DNA of 64,000 nucleotides, taken from positions 248,001-312,000 of the forward strand of contig NZ_MSTQ01000005.1 of NCBI RefSeq assembly GCF_001945365.1, in the 5' to 3' direction. The position numbers were made by a program, and so were the translations under genes. The number at the start of each line of letters is the position of its first letter. Position 1 is the stretch's first letter. A model generated the notes under the pieces. The model was not told the DNA's origin. It ran no database searches and saw nothing but the letters and a program-made list of their open reading frames with translations. This document shows, one piece after another, positions 45,173-53,408 of this stretch. This DNA is from Pseudomonas reinekei. Lineage in GTDB: Bacteria; Pseudomonadota; Gammaproteobacteria; Pseudomonadales; Pseudomonadaceae.

Positions 45173-45829
45173 ATGCGGCTGGCTTTATTCGACTTGGACA
45201 ATACGCTTCTGGGCGGCGACAGCGACCACGCCTGGGGCGATTACCTGTGTGAGCGAGGCTTCCTCGATCCCATCGCCTACAAGACTCGCAACGACGAGTT
45301 CTATCAGGACTACCTGGCGGGCAAGCTGGACAACGCCGCTTACCTGAACTTCTGCCTGGAAGTCCTCGGCCGTACCGAAATGGCGACGCTGGATCTCTGG
45401 CACAGTGAATACATGCGCGATTGCATCGAGCCGATCATGCTGCCCAAGGCCATCGAGCTGCTGGACAAGCACCGCGAAGCTGGCGACAAGCTGGTGATCA
45501 TCACCGCCACCAACCGCTTCGTCACCGGGCCGATTGCCGAGCGCCTGGGCGTCGAAACCCTGATCGCCACCGAGTGCGAAATGCAGGACGGCCGTTACAC
45601 CGGGCGCAGCACCGACGTGCCGTGCTTCCGCGAAGGCAAGGTGACACGCCTGAATCGCTGGCTGGAGGAGACCGGGCACACGCTGGAAGACAGCTACTTC
45701 TATAGCGACTCGATGAATGACCTGGCGTTGCTGGAGGAGGTGGCGAACCCGGTGGCCGTCGATCCGGACCCCAACCTGCATGCTGAAGCCAAAAAGCGTG
45801 GCTGGCCGGTGATTTCGTTGCGCGATTGA
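45173..45829 (+). CDS. HAD-IB family hydrolase (SerB/CicA-like)
   Basis: The 218-residue HAD phosphatase has motif [12 protein letters not shown] (Asp7, Asp9), motif II IITATN, a Lys in motif III and motif [14 protein letters not shown]. It belongs to the IB subfamily with phosphoserine phosphatases and CicA, and its substrate is probably a small phosphomonoester. It is divergent from rppH, a position kept in pseudomonads. Confidence 0.93.
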   Translation: MRLALFDLDNTLLGGDSDHAWGDYLCERGFLDPIAYKTRNDEFYQDYLAGKLDNAAYLNFCLEVLGRTEMATLDLWHSEYMRDCIEPIMLPKAIELLDKHREAGDKLVIITATNRFVTGPIAERLGVETLIATECEMQDGRYTGRSTDVPCFREGKVTRLNRWLEETGHTLEDSYFYSDSMNDLALLEEVANPVAVDPDPNLHAEAKKRGWPVISLRD

Positions 45830-45836
45830 TTACGCC

Positions 45837-45927
45837 TTCGCGAGCAGGCTCGCTCCCACAGTGTTCTGTTGTGAGGCACAGCCACATTCACACCAGAGAT
45901 TCCTGTGGGAGCGAGCCTGCTCGCGAA
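45837..45927. repeat. REPIN (perfect inverted REP pair)
   Basis: The 24-base REP at 45837-45860 has an exact inverse at 45904-45927, with 43 bases between. It fills the gap between the convergent HAD gene and the DUF2269-like gene. Confidence 0.93.
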
Positions 45928-45949
45928 TGGGTCGATGCGGTTTCAAGCG

Positions 45950-46375
45950 TTAAACAGGCTTGGCACCCATCAACCCGGCAATCGCGATAAAACAGACAAA
46001 ACTGAACAACGCCAAGGCAAAGGTAAATCTGCCCGCGCCACCCGGCGCCTTGCGCAGCTTGTTCAGCCGCACCAGCAGCCAGAACCACGCCAGTGCCGCC
46101 ACGGTGTACAGCACGCTCGATGCCAGCAACCAGGTCTGCCCCAGCGGCCACCCCACCAGGTGCACCATCCACCAACCGGTGAACGGCATGCTCAGCAACG
46201 CAATGCCCATCAGCAGCCAAACGTACACCCTTGGCCGCTGCAGCGTACGTGCCCCGGCAGTCGCATCGCCGTTGCGCCGCGCTTGCCAGACCCATATGCC
46301 CAGGCCCAGCGCACAGCCCAACAATATTGCCGTCGCCGCAGTGTGCGCCATTTTCAGGGCCGCTAACGTTTCCAT
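45950..46375 (-). CDS. DUF2269-type membrane protein
   Basis: The 141-residue protein has four hydrophobic helices, at about residues 9-30, 50-70, 80-102 and 117-137, with a basic loop in between (RLNKLRKAPGG). The pattern and length fit the DUF2269 family of integral membrane proteins with no known role. It is 39 bases downstream of ilvA on the same strand, but a functional link is not obvious. Confidence 0.78.
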   Translation of the reverse strand: METLAALKMAHTAATAILLGCALGLGIWVWQARRNGDATAGARTLQRPRVYVWLLMGIALLSMPFTGWWMVHLVGWPLGQTWLLASSVLYTVAALAWFWLLVRLNKLRKAPGGAGRFTFALALFSFVCFIAIAGLMGAKPV

Positions 46376-46414
46376 GGTTCGATTTCCTTATGCCTTGCCC
46401 ATCAGCGTAGCCGC

Positions 46415-47929
46415 TCAGCCAAGAAACAGCTGATAGGCCGGGTTGTCGCTTTCATCCCAGTATGGGTAACCGATTTCTTCCAGCGCCGCCGGCACCAGAT
46501 GACGCTCATCGCGAGGCACTTGCAGCCCCGCAACGACACGACCGTCCGCCGCACCATGGTTGCGGTAGTGGAACATCGAAATGTTCCAGCGCCCGCCGAG
46601 CTTGTTAAGGAAGTTGAACAACGCCCCCGGACGCTCCGGGAACTCGAAACGCAGGATCACTTCGTCAACCACATGCGCCGCGCGCCCACCGACCATGTGA
46701 CGGATGTGCAACTTGGCCAATTCGTTGTCGGTCAGGTCGACCACGGGGAAGCCCTGCTCGCCCAGGCTGGCAATCAGCGCGCTGCGTGGGTCGGTTTCCG
46801 GGTGCGTCTGCACGCCAACAAAGATGTGCGCTTCGCTTCCGGTGTTGTAGCGATAGTTGAATTCAGTGATCTGGCGCTTGCCAATGGCTTCGCAGAACGC
46901 CTTGAAACTGCCCGGTTTCTCGGGAATGGTCACCGCGATGATCGCTTCACGGCCTTCGCCCAACTCGGCACGCTCGGCGACATGACGCAGGCGGTCGAAG
47001 TTGACGTTGGCACCGGAGTCGATGGCCACGAAGGTCTGCCCGGTCATGCCACGCTGCTCGACGTACTTCTTGATACCGGCCACGCCCAACGCGCCGGCAG
47101 GCTCGGTGATCGAGCGGGTATCGTCGTAGATATCCTTGATGGCCGCGCAGATTTCGTCGGTGCTGACGGTGATGACTTCATCAACGTAGTCTTTGCAGAT
47201 CTCGAAGGTGTGCTGGCCGATCTGCGCCACCGCCACGCCGTCGGCGAAGATACCCACCGTCGGCAGCACCACGCGCTCGCCCGCCGCCATGGCCGCTTGC
47301 AGGCAGTTGGAGTCGTCCGGCTCGACGCCGATGATCTTGATGTCCGGGCGCAGATACTTCACGTACGCCGCGATGCCGGCGATCAGGCCGCCACCGCCGA
47401 CCGGGACGAAAATCGCATCCAGCGGCTGCGGGTGCTGGCGCAAAATCTCCATGGCCACCGTGCCCTGCCCGGCAATGGTGTGGGGATCGTCGTAGGGGTG
47501 AATGTAGACGTAGCCTTTTTCGTCGACCAGTTTCAGCGAGTAGGCCAGGGCCTCGGGGAACGAATCCCCGTGCAGCACCACTTTGCCACCGCGGGAACGG
47601 ACGCCTTCGACCTTGATCTCGGGGGTGGTCTTGGGCATGACGATGGTCGCTTTCACGCCCAATACCTTGGCCGCCAGGGCCAGGCCTTGCGCATGGTTAC
47701 CGGCCGACGCCGTGACCACGCCGCGAGCACGCTCTTCATCGCTCAGCTGGGTCAGCTTGTTGTAGGCGCCGCGAATCTTGAACGAGAACACCGGCTGCAA
47801 GTCTTCACGCTTGAGCCAGATATCGTTGCCCAACCGCTCAGAGAGCTGGCGGGCAGACTGCAATGGGGTTTCAACGGCGACGTCATAAACGCGCGAGGTG
47901 AGGATCTTTTTGACGTACTGTTCAAGCAT
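46415..47929 (-). CDS. ilvA: IlvA, biosynthetic threonine ammonia-lyase
   Basis: IlvA converts threonine to 2-oxobutyrate, the first step of isoleucine synthesis, and is inhibited by isoleucine. The 504-residue protein has the PLP lysine Lys51 in VFSFKIRGAYN, the phosphate loop VGGGGLIAGIA, and two ACT-like regulatory domains in the last 170 residues. Length and double ACT domain mark the biosynthetic rather than the catabolic type. ilvD at 21.6 kb serves the same pathway. Confidence 0.97.
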   Translation of the reverse strand: MLEQYVKKILTSRVYDVAVETPLQSARQLSERLGNDIWLKREDLQPVFSFKIRGAYNKLTQLSDEERARGVVTASAGNHAQGLALAAKVLGVKATIVMPKTTPEIKVEGVRSRGGKVVLHGDSFPEALAYSLKLVDEKGYVYIHPYDDPHTIAGQGTVAMEILRQHPQPLDAIFVPVGGGGLIAGIAAYVKYLRPDIKIIGVEPDDSNCLQAAMAAGERVVLPTVGIFADGVAVAQIGQHTFEICKDYVDEVITVSTDEICAAIKDIYDDTRSITEPAGALGVAGIKKYVEQRGMTGQTFVAIDSGANVNFDRLRHVAERAELGEGREAIIAVTIPEKPGSFKAFCEAIGKRQITEFNYRYNTGSEAHIFVGVQTHPETDPRSALIASLGEQGFPVVDLTDNELAKLHIRHMVGGRAAHVVDEVILRFEFPERPGALFNFLNKLGGRWNISMFHYRNHGAADGRVVAGLQVPRDERHLVPAALEEIGYPYWDESDNPAYQLFLG

Positions 47930-48017
47930 CGGAAAGCATCACTGAGCGAGTTGGGCAGGACCACGGAGTCTAACCCGGCTTTTGGGCACACGACCACACG
48001 AATGCAGAGGTTTTAGC

Positions 48018-48143
48018 CCTGTGGCGAGGGAGCTTGCTCCCGCTCGACTGCGCAGCAGTCGTGAAATCTGCGCCCGCGTTTTATCTGAAAGATTGCAAGG
48101 GACCGCTTCGCGCTCCAGCGGGAGCAAGCTCCCTCGCCACAGG
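48018..48143. repeat. REPIN of a second REP family, in the rpiA leader
   Basis: CCTGTGGCGAGGGAGCTTGC plus TCCCGCT at 48018-48044 is perfectly inverted at 48117-48143 (27-base arms, 72-base spacer). The sequence differs from the main REP family here. It lies between divergent ilvA and rpiA, 77 bases before the rpiA start. Confidence 0.9.
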
Positions 48144-48220
48144 AGAGTTTCCCCCTCCACCACCGTGAAGCCTATAATGCCGGCCTTTCGTTCCCTCCTC
48201 TTCGGCACCTCGGAGCCCGC

Positions 48221-48895
48221 ATGACCCAGGATCAACTCAAACAGGCAGTGGCTCAGGCCGCCGTCGACTTCATCCTTCCGAAACTCGACGACAAGAGCAT
48301 CGTCGGTGTCGGCACCGGCTCCACCGCCAACTGTTTCATTGACGCCCTGGCCCAACACAAGGGGGCTTTCGATGGCGCGGTAGCCAGCTCCGAAGCCACC
48401 GCCGCGCGCCTCAAGGGCCACGGGATTCCGGTGTACGAACTGAACACCGTCAGCGACCTGGAGTTCTACGTCGACGGCGCCGATGAAAGCGATGAGCATC
48501 TGAACCTGATCAAAGGCGGCGGCGCAGCCCTGACCCGCGAGAAGATTGTCGCGGCCGTGGCCAAGACCTTCATCTGCATCGCTGACGCCAGCAAGCTGGT
48601 GCCGGTCCTCGGCGCATTCCCGCTGCCGGTCGAAGTGATCCCGATGGCCCGCAGCCACGTGGCCCGCCAACTGGTGAAACTGGGCGGTGATCCGGTCTAC
48701 CGCGAAGGCGTACTGACCGACAACGGCAACATCATCCTCGACGTGTACAACCTGCAGATCACCCATCCGGTGGAGCTGGAGACGCAGATCAATGCGATCG
48801 TCGGCGTGGTGACCAATGGCCTGTTCGCGGCGCGTCCTGCGGATCTGCTGTTGCTGGGCACCAGCGAAGGCGTGAAGACCCTGCGCGCTCAGTAA
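48221..48895 (+). CDS. rpiA: RpiA, ribose-5-phosphate isomerase A
   Basis: RpiA interconverts ribose 5-phosphate and ribulose 5-phosphate in the pentose phosphate pathway. The 224-residue protein has [16 protein letters not shown] (phosphate binding), the catalytic region YVDGADESD and [22 protein letters not shown] lies six bases before ATG 48221. It is divergent from ilvA, as is common in proteobacteria. Confidence 0.98.
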   Translation: MTQDQLKQAVAQAAVDFILPKLDDKSIVGVGTGSTANCFIDALAQHKGAFDGAVASSEATAARLKGHGIPVYELNTVSDLEFYVDGADESDEHLNLIKGGGAALTREKIVAAVAKTFICIADASKLVPVLGAFPLPVEVIPMARSHVARQLVKLGGDPVYREGVLTDNGNIILDVYNLQITHPVELETQINAIVGVVTNGLFAARPADLLLLGTSEGVKTLRAQ

Positions 48896-48910
48896 CAAAT
48901 ACGCAAAACC

Positions 48911-48940
48911 CTGTGGGAGCGGGCTTGCCCGCTCCCACAG
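48911..48940 (+). repeat. Compact REP palindrome, possible rpiA transcript end
   Basis: CTGTGGGAGCGGGC (48911-48924) is inverted exactly at 48927-48940 with only TT between. The sequence is that of two REP units fused head to head. It lies 15 bases after the rpiA stop and would form a very stable hairpin, but there is no long T-tract. Confidence 0.85.
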
Positions 48941-48956
48941 TGGATTTGTGGTGCTG

Positions 48957-49874
48957 TTAGTTTTGCAGTGGCTTCTTGAACACGTAAAACAGATTCGGCT
49001 CGCTCACCAGGTACATCGTGCCATCGTCGTCCATGGCGATCCCCTCCGCTTGCGGAACCGTCTTTTGCAGCCCCTGACGCCCCTTGCTCAGCGACATGGT
49101 GCTCAACGGTCGACCGTCCACATCCAGCTCCAGAATCAACCGTGACTCGTCGGACAGCGCCATCAAGTGGCCGCTGCGTTCGTCGTATTGCAGGCTCGAC
49201 AGATCACGCACGAACATCCCGGCATCGCGCTTGGGGTTGTTGATGACGTGCACCGCGTAGGATTTTTCCGGATTGAAGTGGGGAAACCCGTGCACTTCAT
49301 AGATCAGCATCGGGTCGCGCTCCTTGGCAACGAACAGACGCTTGCCCACCGAATCGTAAGCCAGGCCCTCAAACCCCTTGTTGCCGCTCATGTGCACACC
49401 CAGGGTCATCTGCTCCGCATCTGCCGAGTCAAGGAAGGTGGTGTCAGGTTCCAGCCGGATCTTGATCAGACGCTGCTCACGCTCGTCGGTGATCACGTAG
49501 GTGTCGGCATTGATGAACTCAACGGCTTCCGGATCGCCAAAGCCGATCAGCGCAATGCGGCGCAAGATCTTGCCATCGAGGGACAGTTCGATCAGCTCCG
49601 AGTTTTTATTGGTGACGGTGAACAGGCTTTTGCGCACCGGATCATAGGTCAACGCAGACACGTCATCATCAAGCCCCTCGATGACCTGCGCTTCCAGGAC
49701 CACCTGGTACTGATCAAGCGCAATGGACTGCGCACTCAACGGCTGCCACAGCGAATGCAGGTTGAACCAGGTACGTTCAAACAGACGCAGGTACTGGCCG
49801 ACCGCAATCAACACGATCAACGCAATTACCGACAGCATGAGAATCAGGGGTTTGGGACGGGCAAATCGACGCAT
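48957..49874 (-). CDS. SdiA-regulated-type periplasmic beta-propeller protein (paralogue A)
   Basis: The 305-residue protein has an N-terminal membrane anchor (residues 12-33, KPLILMLSVIALIVLIAVG) and then a domain of the SdiA-regulated family, probably a six-bladed propeller (DVSALTYDPVRKSLFTVTNK, EGIAMDDDGTMYLVSEPNLF). The start at 49874 gives a basic residue cluster before the anchor; a GTG at 49916 is possible. The family's role is unknown. It follows a close paralogue on the same strand with 116 bases between them. Confidence 0.83.
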   Translation of the reverse strand: MRRFARPKPLILMLSVIALIVLIAVGQYLRLFERTWFNLHSLWQPLSAQSIALDQYQVVLEAQVIEGLDDDVSALTYDPVRKSLFTVTNKNSELIELSLDGKILRRIALIGFGDPEAVEFINADTYVITDEREQRLIKIRLEPDTTFLDSADAEQMTLGVHMSGNKGFEGLAYDSVGKRLFVAKERDPMLIYEVHGFPHFNPEKSYAVHVINNPKRDAGMFVRDLSSLQYDERSGHLMALSDESRLILELDVDGRPLSTMSLSKGRQGLQKTVPQAEGIAMDDDGTMYLVSEPNLFYVFKKPLQN

Positions 49875-49990
49875 TGGAGGCGGGCTCGGAATTAGATCAG
49901 GCGGATGAAATATCACGGCTGTCTGAATTAAAGCTTAATGGCCACTTGCCCGTTCCTACAATCGCCTCTCTAAATTCCTACATAAAATGT

Positions 49991-50917
49991 TCAACGCTGT
50001 TTTTCGAAACGGTAAAACAGGTTCGGCTCGCTCACGAAGTACAGGCTGCCGGCCTCGTCCATGGTCACGCCTTCGGCACGAGGGATGGTCTTTTTCAGGC
50101 CATTGAAACCGCGCAACAGCGTCATGAAACTGACCTGCTCGCCTTTTTCGTCGAGCTCCAGCAAAAGGTGCGAGTCAGCAGATAACACCAGGGTGTGGCC
50201 GGTCCTCGGGTCGATGGCGAGGGCTGACAGATTGCGGATGTCCAGTTCTTCACTGGCCAGTGCCTGCTTGTCGCCGATCAGTTTCTGGCCATCACTTTTC
50301 CAGGTGAACAGCGCCGGAGGGCGCTCCTCGCCGAGCAACAACTGCTGATTGCGCGCATCCCAGGTGATGGCTTCGAACGCCTTGTTCTGGTCTTTCGACG
50401 GCCCGAGGTCGTATTTCGGGAAATCGGCGATGTTCAGCTCGCGGGTATTGGCATCGACCTTGACGATCGTAATCACATGATCGCGCTCATCGACGATGGC
50501 CAGCAAACCGTTGCCCATCACGGTCACGCCTTCAGGGTTGCTCCAGCCCAGCAGCGGAATTTTACGCAGCACATCCCCCTGCAATGTCAGTTCGACCAGG
50601 AACGGGTTTTTGCCCATGACTGAAAACAGGGTTTTGGTCTGTTGGTCATAGGCCAGGTCCGAAGCCTCGTCCTTTTCCATGCCGGGCAGCGGCTTGGCAT
50701 CGATGACCGCCTGGTAATCCGGCAGCCAGATACTCTCTTGGCGCTCGGCCGGACTTTCAAAACGCTCCTGCAGCCAAAGCACCCCGCGGTCGTCCCAATG
50801 CATGGCAAACGCGAGGCCATAGGCGGCGGCGACCAACAACAAGAGCCAGGAATACCAACGCAAGGCGAAGCGCGAGCGGCGAGCGGTTTTCAGCGTGGGC
50901 AGCGGTGGGGTGGCCAT
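49991..50917 (-). CDS. SdiA-regulated-type periplasmic beta-propeller protein (paralogue B)
   Basis: This 308-residue paralogue of the next gene downstream has an anchor at residues 22-40 (YSWLLLLVAAAYGLAFAM) and repeats such as DLAYDQQTKTLFSVMGKNPF and EGVTMDEAGSLYFVSEPNLF. Shared blocks with paralogue A include SEPNLF near the end. The protein probably faces the periplasm. No enzyme residues can be assigned. The two genes probably arose by tandem duplication. Confidence 0.85.
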   Translation of the reverse strand: MATPPLPTLKTARRSRFALRWYSWLLLLVAAAYGLAFAMHWDDRGVLWLQERFESPAERQESIWLPDYQAVIDAKPLPGMEKDEASDLAYDQQTKTLFSVMGKNPFLVELTLQGDVLRKIPLLGWSNPEGVTVMGNGLLAIVDERDHVITIVKVDANTRELNIADFPKYDLGPSKDQNKAFEAITWDARNQQLLLGEERPPALFTWKSDGQKLIGDKQALASEELDIRNLSALAIDPRTGHTLVLSADSHLLLELDEKGEQVSFMTLLRGFNGLKKTIPRAEGVTMDEAGSLYFVSEPNLFYRFEKQR

Positions 50918-51105
50918 CGAGTGAATGCATCCAGAAATTCAGGCTATGGGTAATAGCACAATTGGGATCGGCTCAGACGCCGAAAGCCCTGGAATTATCC
51001 AGACAAGATGTGAAAAAAACGGGAAATGGCGGGATAGCCGTATCTTGGGTAAAAACGCCGCCCTGAAGAAGCCGGCCTGCCGACTCCTGCAGGGTTAGCG
51101 TTTAG

Positions 51106-51771
51106 TCAGCGAACGCTGCTGGTGAAGCGGCTGGCGCCCGGCAGTTCCAGAACGATTTCGTCGCCGACGTTCAGCGGACCGACGCCCACTGGCGTGCCGG
51201 TGAGGATCACGTCCCCGGCCTGCAACGAGAAGCAGCCGGCCATGTGCTGGATCATCGGCACGATCGGGTTGAGCATCGCGCTGCTGTTGCCGTCCTGGCG
51301 CACTTCGCCGTTGATGCTCAGGCGGATGCCGATGTCGGTCAGGTCAGCAAACGTGCCGCCTGACACGAACGGGGCGATCACCGCCGCGCCGTCGAAGGAC
51401 TTGGCGATTTCCCACGGCAAGCCCTTGGATTTCAGCTCGGCCTGCTTGTCCCGCAGCGTCAGGTCCAGGGCCGGTGCGAAGCCGGAGATGGCGTCGAGCA
51501 CTTCTTCGACACTCGGCTTGGTCGACAAGGGCTTGCCGATCAACACCGCGATTTCCGCTTCGTAATGCACCGAACCGCGTTCGGTCGGAATGCTGAAACC
51601 GCCTTCCAGCGGCACCACACAACTGCCTGGCTTGATGAACAGCAGCGGCTCGGTCGGTACCGGGTTGTCCAGTTCCTTGGCGTGTTCGGCGTAGTTACGG
51701 CCGATGCACACCACTTTCCCTAGCGGGAAGTGAATGCGCGTACCGTCGACATACTGGTGCTGATAGCTCAT
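51106..51771 (-). CDS. Fumarylacetoacetate hydrolase family protein
   Basis: This 221-residue single FAH domain has the metal-binding glutamates in VHYEAEIAVLIGKPL and the fold signature ILTGTPVGVGPLNVGD. Family members act as oxaloacetate decarboxylases, acylpyruvases or hydratases. The gene lies 38 bases after the D-2-hydroxyglutarate-dehydrogenase-type gene on the same strand and is probably cotranscribed with it. The acylpyruvase/oxaloacetate decarboxylase group is the closest by length and motif. Confidence 0.9.
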   Translation of the reverse strand: MSYQHQYVDGTRIHFPLGKVVCIGRNYAEHAKELDNPVPTEPLLFIKPGSCVVPLEGGFSIPTERGSVHYEAEIAVLIGKPLSTKPSVEEVLDAISGFAPALDLTLRDKQAELKSKGLPWEIAKSFDGAAVIAPFVSGGTFADLTDIGIRLSINGEVRQDGNSSAMLNPIVPMIQHMAGCFSLQAGDVILTGTPVGVGPLNVGDEIVLELPGASRFTSSVR

Positions 51772-51809
51772 TACCGACTCCTGCTTCGTTGGCTCTTAAA
51801 GTTCGAAAA

Positions 51810-53204
51810 TCAAACAGCGAAAATCTTGCCCGGGTTCATGATGCCGTTCGGGTCGAACACCGCCTTGACCGCTTTCATGTACTCGATCTCGACCGGGGAA
51901 CGACTGTAGGTCAAGTAATCCCGCTTGGTCATGCCCACGCCGTGTTCGGCGGAAATCGAACCGTTGTACTTCTCGACGGTTTCGAACACCCACTTGTTAA
52001 CGGTCGCACATTTGGCGAAGAACTCGTCCTTGCTCAGGTTATCCGGCTTGAGGATGTTCAAGTGCAGGTTGCCGTCGCCGATGTGGCCAAACCAGACGAT
52101 CTCGAAGTCCGGGTAGTGTTCGCCGACGATCGCGTCGATTTCTTTCAGGAATGCCGGGACTTTCGACACGGTGACCGAAATGTCGTTCTTGTACGGCGTC
52201 CAGTGGGAAATGGTTTCGGAGATGTATTCGCGCAGCTTCCACAGGTTCTGCAGCTGGGTTTCGCTCTGGCTCATCACGCCGTCCAGCACCCAGCCCTGCT
52301 CAACGCAATGCTCGAAGGTTTCCAGGGCGTGGTTGGCCACTTCTTCCGTGGTCGCCTCGAACTCCAGCAGCGCGTAGAACGGGCAATCGGTTTCGAACGG
52401 CGCCGGAACGTCGCCGCGGGCCATGACTTTGGCCAGGGCTTTGTCGGAGAAGAACTCGAAAGCGGTCAGATCAAGCTTGCTCTGGAAGGCGTGCAGCACC
52501 GGCATGATCGAGTCGAAATCGGCGGTGCCGAGAACCATGGCGGTGAGGTTTTTCGGCGCGCGATCCAGACGCATGGTCGCTTCAACGACGAAACCGAGGG
52601 TACCTTCGGCGCCGATGAACAGCTGACGCATGTCGTAGCCAGTGGCGTTCTTGATCAAATCGCGGTTCAGCTCCAGCACGTCGCCCTTGCCGGTCACGAC
52701 TTTCATGCCGGCGACCCAGTTACGGGTCATGCCGTAGCGAATCACCTTGATTCCGCCGGCATTGGTGCCGATATTGCCGCCAATCTGGCTCGAACCGGAC
52801 GAGGCGAAGTCCACCGGGTAGTACAGGCCTTTTTCTTCAGCGACGTTCTGCAATTGCTTGGTGACCACGCCCGGCTGACAAACAGCGGTGCGGTCGGTGA
52901 GGTTCACGTCAAGAATCTGGTTCATGTAGTCGAACGACACGACCACTTCGCCATTGGCTGCCACGGCAGCGGCCGACAAACCGGTACGACCGCCGGAAGG
53001 CACCAGCGCCACTTTGTGTTTGTTGGCCCACAGGACGATGGCCTGCACCTGCTCGGTGGTCTTGGGAAACACGATGGCAGTCGGTGCCGGGGCGAAATGC
53101 TTGGTCCAATCCTTACCGTAAGCATTCAGGGAGTCGGCATCGGTCAGCACCTTGCCAGGCTCAACCAGGGTCTTCAGCTCATCAATCAGGGCAGGATTGG
53201 TCAT
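51810..53204 (-). CDS. FAD-linked D-2-hydroxy acid dehydrogenase, probable D-2-hydroxyglutarate dehydrogenase
   Basis: This 464-residue PCMH-type flavoprotein has the FAD-binding part at residues about 45-220 (PSGGRTGLSAAAV, GGNIGTNAGGIKVIRYG) and the C-terminal metal site HIGDGNLHLN with SAEHGVGMTKRDYL. It is divergent from serA. In Pseudomonas D-2-hydroxyglutarate, formed by a side reaction of SerA, is oxidised by such an enzyme, and this couples serine synthesis to respiration. The start at 53204 is chosen from the family N-terminus; the frame extends ten codons further. A D-lactate dehydrogenase is the alternative. Confidence 0.87.
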   Translation of the reverse strand: MTNPALIDELKTLVEPGKVLTDADSLNAYGKDWTKHFAPAPTAIVFPKTTEQVQAIVLWANKHKVALVPSGGRTGLSAAAVAANGEVVVSFDYMNQILDVNLTDRTAVCQPGVVTKQLQNVAEEKGLYYPVDFASSGSSQIGGNIGTNAGGIKVIRYGMTRNWVAGMKVVTGKGDVLELNRDLIKNATGYDMRQLFIGAEGTLGFVVEATMRLDRAPKNLTAMVLGTADFDSIMPVLHAFQSKLDLTAFEFFSDKALAKVMARGDVPAPFETDCPFYALLEFEATTEEVANHALETFEHCVEQGWVLDGVMSQSETQLQNLWKLREYISETISHWTPYKNDISVTVSKVPAFLKEIDAIVGEHYPDFEIVWFGHIGDGNLHLNILKPDNLSKDEFFAKCATVNKWVFETVEKYNGSISAEHGVGMTKRDYLTYSRSPVEIEYMKAVKAVFDPNGIMNPGKIFAV

Positions 53205-53408
53205 CGACAGAACTCTCGAACAATTCATGGTCATCCTGAGAACGCTTCACGTCGCAGGAATGAGTGTTTAGCGGGGTGCATATGCTAGCATACCGACCCC
53301 GCAGCATAGTGCCCAACGGCTGTTCTGCGGCGACGGCATTCTTGTCGTCCGGGTCAGCGTCTGTTGACCATTTCCTGCCATTTTTCTCCGGGATACAGGT
53401 TTACGCAG

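Noticed and set aside
46415..47929. Catabolic threonine dehydratase (TdcB) for the ilvA gene
   Set aside because: The length of 504 residues and two C-terminal ACT-like domains fit only the biosynthetic enzyme.
48911..48940. Ordinary rho-independent terminator of rpiA
   Set aside because: The hairpin lacks a following T-tract and its sequence is exactly REP-derived, so I list it as a repeat with possible terminator effect.
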